From positions 62,001 through 126,000 of the forward strand of contig JACKPM010000002.1 in NCBI GenBank assembly GCA_024233495.1: a DNA stretch of 64,000 bases, given 5' to 3'. Shown piece by piece: positions 58,169-64,000 of the stretch. The DNA is from Chlamydiales bacterium. GTDB taxonomy: Bacteria; Chlamydiota; Chlamydiia; Chlamydiales; JAAKFR01. A program made the translations under genes and the position numbers. The notes under the pieces were generated by a model. The model had not been told where the DNA came from. It made no database searches and saw only the letters and a program-made list of their open reading frames with translations. Position 1 is the first letter of the stretch. Each line of letters starts with the position of its first letter.

Positions 58169-59341
58169 TTAAAAAGCAAGCCCTTCGGAAGAAAACCAAA
58201 TTTTAAATTGCTCGATTGCTTGGTTGATAAACATCTCAAAGGCATGCACAACACGAATATTTTGTTTCTGCGCCTCCTTTAGATAACTTGGTGGGTTGAG
58301 TTTGATATCGAGAATCGTGGTACTTGGAATAAGATGGGGTACCATGGGAGTCGTATTAATCAAGACGTCATAAGGGGCATTTGGAGCAGCAACAGAAACA
58401 TCTAAAATTTTTGCTAATGTTTCTGCTTTTTGCTGAGTGCGGTTGAAAATCGCCACATCGCCTCCCCTCTTTTTTGCTTCATAGGCAACAGCTTTGGCTG
58501 AGCCTCCTGCGCCAAAAACGAGCACGCGTTTTCCCTTAACTGAGCCGAGCGCGTCGAGCGCTCCTACACCATCTGTATTATAACCATAGAGCTTATCGCG
58601 CACTAAGATCGTGTTGACAGCTCCCACCTCTTGGGCATAAGCGTCAGCTTCCACAAAAGGGAGCACTGCCTCTTTAAGGGGGATAGTGACACTAAGTCCT
58701 TTAAAGAGATGAATATGCTGAAAAAATTCAGACAGTTCTTCTGGCTGTACAGCCATTTTGACATAGCAAACACCGCACTTGTTGTGCGTGCGGTGGCTAG
58801 GGCTTTGGTGTACAGTGCCGCCGATGAGGCCAAATAGCGGCTTGGTTATGTCGTAGAGCGCAAGCTCTTCATCTGTGATTAAGTCATCCGCAACATAGGT
58901 CCACGGCTGAGCAAAAAGACGCGTGAGAAGACCATGCTCTCCCATCGCAAGAGCGAGAAGGCTGTGCTCCTTCCCATGTTTGAGAAGACGAAGCGCATCA
59001 TTAATACTGTGCGCCTTACACGCTACTTTATCATAGATAGGGAGCTCTTTGGGCGTCTTCTCCAGGTTGTGATAGGAGATCAACTTTTTGCCGGGTAGTG
59101 AAAAAGGGGCGTTGTATTCAAGATCGCGATAGGTGGGATTCCACGACAAAATTTCGTGCCATCGCTTTTCTCTTGCGCGCGCACTCCCCTCGAAGCTCCC
59201 CCCTTGATCTTGGGGGCGGAGCGTGAAAATGCAGGGGTAGCGGATGTGCTCTTTTTTGAAAGGGAAGCGGTCAAAACGGTACTCATAGAGGTCGGCCTCT
59301 TGCAGTTGAGAGGGGTGTGAGATGACGCGGCACTTTTTCAT
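58169..59341 (-). CDS. aroDE: Bifunctional 3-dehydroquinate dehydratase / shikimate dehydrogenase
   Basis: 390 aa from MKKCRVISHPSQLQ. Residues 1-170: type I dehydroquinase with the His in KLISYHNLEKTPKE and the Schiff-base Lys in YDKVACKAHSIND. Residues 175-390: shikimate dehydrogenase with substrate motif GTVHQSPSHRTHN, VTIPLKEAVLPF (catalytic Lys), GAVNTIL, and the NADP fold VFGAGGSAKAVAYEAKKRGG followed by IFNRTQ. The dehydroquinase half is shorter than the E. coli enzyme. It catalyses steps 3 and 4 of the shikimate pathway. It is divergent from aroB, with 27 bp between the genes. The fusion is as in other chlamydiae. Confidence 0.93.
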   Translation of the reverse strand: MKKCRVISHPSQLQEADLYEYRFDRFPFKKEHIRYPCIFTLRPQDQGGSFEGSARAREKRWHEILSWNPTYRDLEYNAPFSLPGKKLISYHNLEKTPKELPIYDKVACKAHSINDALRLLKHGKEHSLLALAMGEHGLLTRLFAQPWTYVADDLITDEELALYDITKPLFGLIGGTVHQSPSHRTHNKCGVCYVKMAVQPEELSEFFQHIHLFKGLSVTIPLKEAVLPFVEADAYAQEVGAVNTILVRDKLYGYNTDGVGALDALGSVKGKRVLVFGAGGSAKAVAYEAKKRGGDVAIFNRTQQKAETLAKILDVSVAAPNAPYDVLINTTPMVPHLIPSTTILDIKLNPPSYLKEAQKQNIRVVHAFEMFINQAIEQFKIWFSSEGLAF

Positions 59342-59368
59342 AATGCAAGAATATACCATACTGCAGCC

Positions 59369-60277
59369 ATGTCTCGAAGAAAGATCGTAATCACAGATGA
59401 AAACTTGTTAGAGAGAGCAAAGGCGTGGGGCCCCACCATTGCGATTCCACCTGGAGAGCCAAACAAGACGCGTGAGATGAAGGCGTGGGTGGAAGATGAG
59501 ATGCTCAAACGGGGCTATGGACGTGATACATTGGTGATTGCCTTTGGTGGGGGTGTTGTCTCTGATTTAGCTGGCTTTGTCGCTGCCACTTTTTGCCGCG
59601 GGGTGCCGTGGATTGCGGTGCCCACAACTTTGATCGCTCTTGTCGATGCTAGCATTGGCGGGAAAGTGGGGGTGAATACACCTCTTGGCAAAAACTTGAT
59701 CGGCGCTTTTCACCCTCCACAAGAGGTGGTGTGCGATTTCGCTCACCTTGACACACTCCCCGAAGAGGAGTGGAAAAATGGCCTCGCTGAAGTGTTAAAA
59801 TACGGTTTTATCGCCGATCCCACCATTTTGGAGGCACCCCGTACAGAAAAATCTCTGCTGCGCTGCATTGAAATCAAAAGGAAGGTCATCTTGCAAGACC
59901 CTAAAGAACAAGGACTTCGTCGCATTTTGAACTTTGGTCATACGGTAGGGCATGCACTGGAAAAAGCAAGTGGCTACACAGTGAAGCATGGAGAAGCAGT
60001 TGCAACGGGAATGCGTGTGGCGGCGAGGGTGAGCCACAAAATGGGGCACTTAGCGCAAGAGGAGCTTGAAAAGATTGAGCGAATCTTAGATGTTCATGGT
60101 TTTGAAGAACATGAACTCTCCCCTTCTCTTCTTAACCTGCTTGCACAAGATAAGAAAAGTAAAGGAGGAAAGGCGCGCTTTGTATTGCTAGAGAAAATTG
60201 GCAAAGCGATGGAATTAGAAGGCGCCTATTGCACAACAGTGGATGATGCATTATTGGAGGCGGTGATATGCACATAG
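59369..60277 (+). CDS. aroB: 3-Dehydroquinate synthase
   Basis: 302 aa, shorter than the usual 350-370; the N-terminal 50-60 residues before ITDENLLERAKAWGP are absent, and no upstream frame restores them. The NAD and metal sites are complete: IPPGEPNKTREMKAW, VIAFGGGVVSDLAGFVAAT, VPTTLIALVDASIGGKVGVN, LAEVLKYGFI, NFGHTVGHALEKASGY (metal His), HGEAVATGM. It makes the first ring of the shikimate pathway. Overlaps aroA by 10 bp. Confidence 0.92.
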   Translation: MSRRKIVITDENLLERAKAWGPTIAIPPGEPNKTREMKAWVEDEMLKRGYGRDTLVIAFGGGVVSDLAGFVAATFCRGVPWIAVPTTLIALVDASIGGKVGVNTPLGKNLIGAFHPPQEVVCDFAHLDTLPEEEWKNGLAEVLKYGFIADPTILEAPRTEKSLLRCIEIKRKVILQDPKEQGLRRILNFGHTVGHALEKASGYTVKHGEAVATGMRVAARVSHKMGHLAQEELEKIERILDVHGFEEHELSPSLLNLLAQDKKSKGGKARFVLLEKIGKAMELEGAYCTTVDDALLEAVICT

Positions 60278-61467
60278 AGAAAAGTAGCTTGAGTGGGAAG
60301 ATCGCTCTTCCCCCTTCGAAATCGCATACGATGCGTGCGCTTGTTTTGGCGAGTTTGGCTAAGGGCTCATCCCGTATTCACAACTATTTGCCCTCACCAG
60401 ACGTTGACCATATGATAGAGGCTTTGCGCAAGCTTGGGGCACGCGTTGAAAAAAAACAGAGCATCGAGGTGCAAGGGGGACTCTCTCCCAAAGCGGGCAC
60501 AATCGATGCCGGCAATTCAGGCATTGTGTACAGATTTGCAGGAGCGCTTGCTGCATTGGGCAATGAGCGCATTGAATTGACAGGAGATGATTCAATTCGT
60601 AATCGCCGCCCTATCTCTCCTCTTCTTTCAGGAGTTGAGCAGCTTGGAGGAGAGACAGGGAAGGTGTGGGTGAAAGGGCCTCTTTGTTCAGGGAGAGCTA
60701 AGCTCGATGGCGCGCTCTCACAACCAGTCTCTGCACTTTTGATTGCAGCGACTGCCTTGGAGGGAGAGACTGAGCTCGAAGTGACCAATCCAGGTGAGCA
60801 ACCGTGGATTGAGGTGACACTGCACTGGTTGCGCAAGATGAAGGTCGATGTCACACATACCAACTACGAAAAGTATCGGGTAATGGGGTGTGCATTGCAG
60901 CCATTTGAGACTACAATCCCTGCAGATTGGAGTTCGGCGGCCTTTCCTATTGCAGCAGCCTTAGTGACACACTCTCCTCTCCAGATCGAGGGACTCGATC
61001 TAGACGACGTGCAGGGAGATAAAATGATTGCTCAGTGGTTTTCATCGCACTTAAGAGGAAATCTTTTTGTGGAGCCTGGGCCAATTTTGGGAGGCACATT
61101 TGACATGAATGCTTGCATTGATGCTGTACCCATCATGGCGGTGATTGGTTGTTTTGCAAAAGCACCTTTCCATCTGATCAACGCAGGGGTGGCACGTAAA
61201 AAAGAGTGTGACCGTTTGCACGCAATCACAAAAGAGCTGCGCAAAATGGGGGGCAATGTACTCGAGTTTGAAGATCGCCTGACTATCTACCCAAGCACAC
61301 TTCACGGTGCGCATCTCGACTCACACAATGACCACCGCATGGCGATGGCACTTGCTGTAGCAGCGCTTGGCACGGGGGGATGCACGATTGAAAATACAAA
61401 ATGCATCCAAAAGAGCTTCCCCAACTTTGTGGAGAAGTTTCAAAATATTGGGGCGAAGATTTCGTGA
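60268..61467 (+). CDS. aroA: 3-Phosphoshikimate 1-carboxyvinyltransferase (EPSP synthase)
   Basis: 399 aa. Seen: LPPSKSHTMRALVLASLAKG (PEP site Lys/Arg), DAGNSGIVYRFAGALAAL, RNRRPISPLL, WSSAAFPIAAALV, DAVPIMAVIGCFA, RKKECDRLHAITKELRKMG, and DSHNDHRMAMALAVAALGTG. The PEP-site sequence is DAGNSG rather than the NAGTAG of class I enzymes. The GTGA overlap with aroK follows. A complete enzyme of the shikimate pathway. Confidence 0.95.
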   Translation: MHIEKSSLSGKIALPPSKSHTMRALVLASLAKGSSRIHNYLPSPDVDHMIEALRKLGARVEKKQSIEVQGGLSPKAGTIDAGNSGIVYRFAGALAALGNERIELTGDDSIRNRRPISPLLSGVEQLGGETGKVWVKGPLCSGRAKLDGALSQPVSALLIAATALEGETELEVTNPGEQPWIEVTLHWLRKMKVDVTHTNYEKYRVMGCALQPFETTIPADWSSAAFPIAAALVTHSPLQIEGLDLDDVQGDKMIAQWFSSHLRGNLFVEPGPILGGTFDMNACIDAVPIMAVIGCFAKAPFHLINAGVARKKECDRLHAITKELRKMGGNVLEFEDRLTIYPSTLHGAHLDSHNDHRMAMALAVAALGTGGCTIENTKCIQKSFPNFVEKFQNIGAKIS

Positions 61468-61901
61468 TTCTCTTCGGCTTTCAGCATTGTGGCAAAACCT
61501 ACTATGGAAGGCGACTTGCCAAGGAGTTGAAGCTCCCCTTTCTCGACACCGACCACCTGATCTCGAAAAAGGTGGGCTATAGCTACCGTCGCCTCTGGAA
61601 AGAAGGTGAAGAGCGCTTCCGCCTGGTTGAACGTGAAGTGATTGCCGAGCTTCCTCCCAATCATGTGATTGCTTTAGGCGGAGGAGCGATTTTGTGCGAG
61701 GAGAATAGAAAAGTGCTGACCCACTTTCCTCTTCTTTATTTGAAACTGAGTCGAGAGAAGTTGCGCGCACGGTATGCCGATCCGAAAAAATTTGAAGCAC
61801 TCTATGAGAAGCGGCTGCCACTATATGAAGCAATAGGGGCGCGCTGCATTGAACTTGATGGGAAGAGCGATAAGGAGGTTTTGTGGGAAGCAACACATTA
61901 G
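61464..61901 (+). CDS. aroK: Shikimate kinase
   Basis: 145 aa from a GTG at 61464 that overlaps the aroA stop (GTGA); the longer frame from 61401 is inside aroA. Walker A GFQHCGKTYYGRRLA, shikimate-binding LPFLDTDHLIS, FRLVEREVIAEL with the Arg, and ALGGGAILCEENRKVL. The C-terminal lid (LKLSREKLRARYADPKKFEA) is normal. It is smaller than E. coli AroK (about 173 aa) but has all catalytic parts. Overlaps aroC by 19 bp. Confidence 0.9.
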   Translation: MILFGFQHCGKTYYGRRLAKELKLPFLDTDHLISKKVGYSYRRLWKEGEERFRLVEREVIAELPPNHVIALGGGAILCEENRKVLTHFPLLYLKLSREKLRARYADPKKFEALYEKRLPLYEAIGARCIELDGKSDKEVLWEATH

Positions 61902-63034
61902 GCAAACACTTTTGTATCACCACTTGGGGTGAATCGCACGGTAAAGCAATGGGCGTAGTGATCGACGGCTGCCCTGCAAATCTTCCACTCACAGAAGAGG
62001 AGATCAATGAGGAGCTAGCTTTGCGCCGCCCGGGACGTAATGCCTACACCTCACCAAGACAAGAAGAGGATCGCGCAGAAATTTTGAGCGGCGTTTTTGA
62101 AGGGAAGACAACAGGCGCTCCCATCTCTCTGATTATCCCCAACAATGATGCTGACTCGAGCAAGTACGACGCACTTGAGCACCTCTACCGCCCCGGACAC
62201 GCCAACTTCACCTACTTGAAGAAATATGGCATCTTCGACCACCGCGGCGGCGGACGCGCCTCTGCAAGAGAAACTGTGTGCCGCGTGGCAGCCGGAGCAA
62301 TCGCAAAAAAACTGCTGAAGCTGTGGGGCATTGACGTGCTTGCCTATGTGAAAGCGGTGGGGAAAATCACTGCGCATATTGAAAATCCAACGCGCGATGC
62401 TGTGCAAAAGAGCGCTGTTTTTTGCCCCGATCCTATCGCGGAAAAAAAAATCTGCAACCTCATTGCATCCTTAGAAGACGATTCAGTTGGAGGGGTTATA
62501 GAAATGGTGGCGCATGTGCCCGCAGGTTTGGGAGACCCCGTTTATGAGAAATTGGAAGCGAACTTGGCGAAAGCAATGCTCTGCCTTCCGGCGAGCAAAG
62601 GAATCGAGTTTGGCGATGGCTTCGAAGCAGCGCGCATGCGCGGCTCCGAACACAACGATCTTTTTTGTTTACAAAATGGAGAAGTGACACTCAGTTCAAA
62701 CCATGCAGGAGGAACGCTGGGCGGCATTTCGACAGGACAGCCTCTTGTGCTACGCGTCGCTTTCAAACCCACTTCGAGCATAAAAAAGCCCCAACAAACG
62801 GTGAGCATGGAGGGGGAAGAGGCTCTTTTAAAACTCCCTCCTGGCTCACGGCACGACCCTTGCGTCGCGCTGCGCGCTGCACCAATTGTTGAGGCGATGG
62901 GCGCTCTCGTCCTTGTAGACTCTATCCTTGCGCCAAACGCGCATCTGCCGAAACAATCTGCTTTGCTCCCACAATCAAGAATGAAGCCAAACCAAAAGCC
63001 AGAAGTGCATACTGACCCATTGGAGGCACATTAA
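61883..63034 (+). CDS. aroC: Chorismate synthase
   Basis: 383 aa from a GTG at 61883 (MGSNTLGKHFCITTWGESHG). FMN/EPSP-binding signatures: GESHGKAMGVVIDGCPANLP, RPGRNAYTSPRQEEDRAEIL, KYGIFDHRGGGRASARETVC, SNHAGGTLGGISTGQPLVLR, PPGSRHDPCVALRAAPIVEA. The natural family end would fall near ALVLVDSILAPNAHL; 25-30 further residues (to DPLEAH) overlap the convergent small gene at 62922, so the 3' end may have lost its stop. It converts EPSP to chorismate, the last step of the pathway. Confidence 0.92.
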   Translation: MGSNTLGKHFCITTWGESHGKAMGVVIDGCPANLPLTEEEINEELALRRPGRNAYTSPRQEEDRAEILSGVFEGKTTGAPISLIIPNNDADSSKYDALEHLYRPGHANFTYLKKYGIFDHRGGGRASARETVCRVAAGAIAKKLLKLWGIDVLAYVKAVGKITAHIENPTRDAVQKSAVFCPDPIAEKKICNLIASLEDDSVGGVIEMVAHVPAGLGDPVYEKLEANLAKAMLCLPASKGIEFGDGFEAARMRGSEHNDLFCLQNGEVTLSSNHAGGTLGGISTGQPLVLRVAFKPTSSIKKPQQTVSMEGEEALLKLPPGSRHDPCVALRAAPIVEAMGALVLVDSILAPNAHLPKQSALLPQSRMKPNQKPEVHTDPLEAH

Positions 63035-63206
63035 CTCCAAGTTTGGGCAAAAGGAAAATCAACCCAATTGCAAGTGCTGAAATCACAACATCCAAAGCCG
63101 CTGCTATTTTTGAACCGCTCAAATCACGTGGAAAGTGAGCTCCCCGTGTTACTGGAGCTGCTTCACAACATCCCTTTAGACACCCATAAGCAATACTACA
63201 AAGCAT
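62922..63206 (-). CDS. Small two-helix membrane protein, Inc-like architecture
   Basis: 94 aa. An N-terminal Cys-containing stretch (MLCSIAYGCLKGCCEAAPV) is followed by two hydrophobic helices with a short loop (ALDVVISALAIGLIFLLPKL and MGQYALLAFGLASFLIVGAK). The bilobed hydrophobic layout resembles small inclusion-membrane proteins. GGGAGG upstream of the ATG at 63206 supports it as a gene. The last 113 bp overlap the aroC 3' end on the opposite strand. Function unknown. Confidence 0.6.
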   Translation of the reverse strand: MLCSIAYGCLKGCCEAAPVTRGAHFPRDLSGSKIAAALDVVISALAIGLIFLLPKLGVNVPPMGQYALLAFGLASFLIVGAKQIVSADARLAQG

Positions 63207-63329
63207 CTTTTCCTCCCTTTTTTCATAAAAATTTCATAAAGAATTGCCAGTATGTCTAACAAGAACATTTTTAGTAAATTGCAAAAAAAATTTCTTGATT
63301 CTAGATGCGCTTTCAGGTAGATGATAAGC

Positions 63330-64000
63330 TATGCTCTTTTCACATTTTGCACGCCTGAACTACGTGCAGTTTTTAGCAGCGATCAATGAGAATTTATTTA
63401 AGTTGCTTGCCGCCTATTTTCTTATTGAAGAACTTGGGGAAGAGCACACCAACACCATTATGGCGATTGTGGGCGCCCTTTTCATTCTTCCCTTCCTTCT
63501 TTTCTCAAGCGTGGGAGGGGTCTTTGCAGATAGGTGGCAGAAAAACCGCATTATTTGGATTACCCGCATCTTTGAAGCGTGCTTCTTGTTTATTGCTCTT
63601 TTTATCTTTGGTTTCCACCTCTCATATGGTGCCTACATCATTCTTTTCTTGATGTCGACATCGGGAGCTATTTTTGGCCCCTCAAAGTATGGAATCATCC
63701 CTGAAATCCTCCCGATGGAGCGCATTCTTTTTGGCAATAGCGTCATTGCCTCATTTACCTATCTCGGCATCATCTTTGGCACAGCGCTCTCTTCTTTTGC
63801 AGTGTGGTACACAACCAAAGACTTTTTTCTTTGCCTTATTTTGACAGTTCTCTTTGCTCTTATAGGGCTTATTATCAGTCTTTTTCTCCCTAAAACACCT
63901 GTTGAAAACAAGACAAAGCACTTCCCTATTTTTGTCTATTCAGAGATTTGGGATGCCCTCAAACAGATGTGGCACATTCCCTCTCTCTCCATGGCCACTT
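63330..64000 (+). CDS. MFS transporter, lysophospholipid transporter (LplT/Aas N-terminal)-like, cut by the window edge
   Basis: The frame is open to the last base (223 aa visible). ATG 63330 begins MLFSHFARLNYVQFLAAINE, then six or so membrane helices with LFSSVGGVFADRWQKNRIIW (MFS motif A) and IFGPSKYGIIPEILPMERI, the latter typical of LplT and of the transporter half of Aas-type fusions. It probably flips lysophospholipid across the inner membrane. Whether an acyltransferase domain follows lies beyond the window. Confidence 0.8.

Overview
This window comes from a member of the order Chlamydiales outside the classical Chlamydiaceae, an amoeba-associated 'environmental chlamydia' of the Parachlamydia/Waddlia/Criblamydia/Simkania type. 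The main evidence is the block infA, tRNA-Thr, tuf, tRNA-Trp, secE, nusG, rplK, rplA, rplJ, rplL, rpoB, rpoC (all on the minus strand) beside tal, which is the order I recall for Chlamydia trachomatis. A chlamydial-type tyrP, the HIT/MYG1 pair and an aroDE fusion with aroB-aroA-aroK-aroC agree. Catalase and class D beta-lactamase relics, a fatty-acid desaturase, toxin-antitoxin genes, IS and MITE copies and very large unknown proteins point away from Chlamydiaceae. I cannot fix the genus from sequence alone.

Layout. 1-2.5 kb is a decaying accessory patch: a MITE, a dsbB remnant, a HigBA-like toxin-antitoxin pair with a perfect operator palindrome, three tandem perfect hairpins, a frameshifted IS5-like element, and a catalase gene cut by that element. 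3.4-17.9 kb is the conserved core (tal, rpoC to infA). 18-32 kb holds housekeeping and hypothetical genes (sufE, an Hsp70/DUF2760 pair, tyrP, an M24 peptidase, a secreted HAD plus alpha/beta hydrolase fusion, HEAT-repeat protein, isochorismatase, HIT, MYG1, histidine phosphatase, LOG-domain protein). 33-40 kb mixes a DUF1207 outer-membrane protein, tRNA-Met/Ile2, an HxlR regulator divergent from a GyrI-like protein, IS and MITE relics and a front-end desaturase. 39.9-50.5 kb is one 3,530-residue gene with a DUF3638-like SF2-helicase-style core. 50.5-56.6 kb is accessory: two GrpB-GNAT fusions, a broken OXA-type beta-lactamase, VOC/MarR, GNAT, hydrolase and exostosin-like genes. 56.6-63.0 kb has three tandem ubiquitin-like small genes downstream of aroDE and a LABN-domain gene, then the divergent aroBAKC operon. 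An MFS (LplT-like) gene runs off the right edge.

Two palindromic MITE families dominate the non-coding space. Family A is 169 bp with six copies, one nested inside another. Family B is about 162 bp with four copies. Both appear to use TA targets in the style of IS630/Tc1-mariner. Several copies sit in or at the ends of genes, where they supply stop codons, new C-terminal tails or truncations. The strongest candidates for undescribed biology are the tandem ubiquitin-like trio (56608-57445) and the giant DUF3638-like protein. All function calls rest on reading the sequence; no database search was run.
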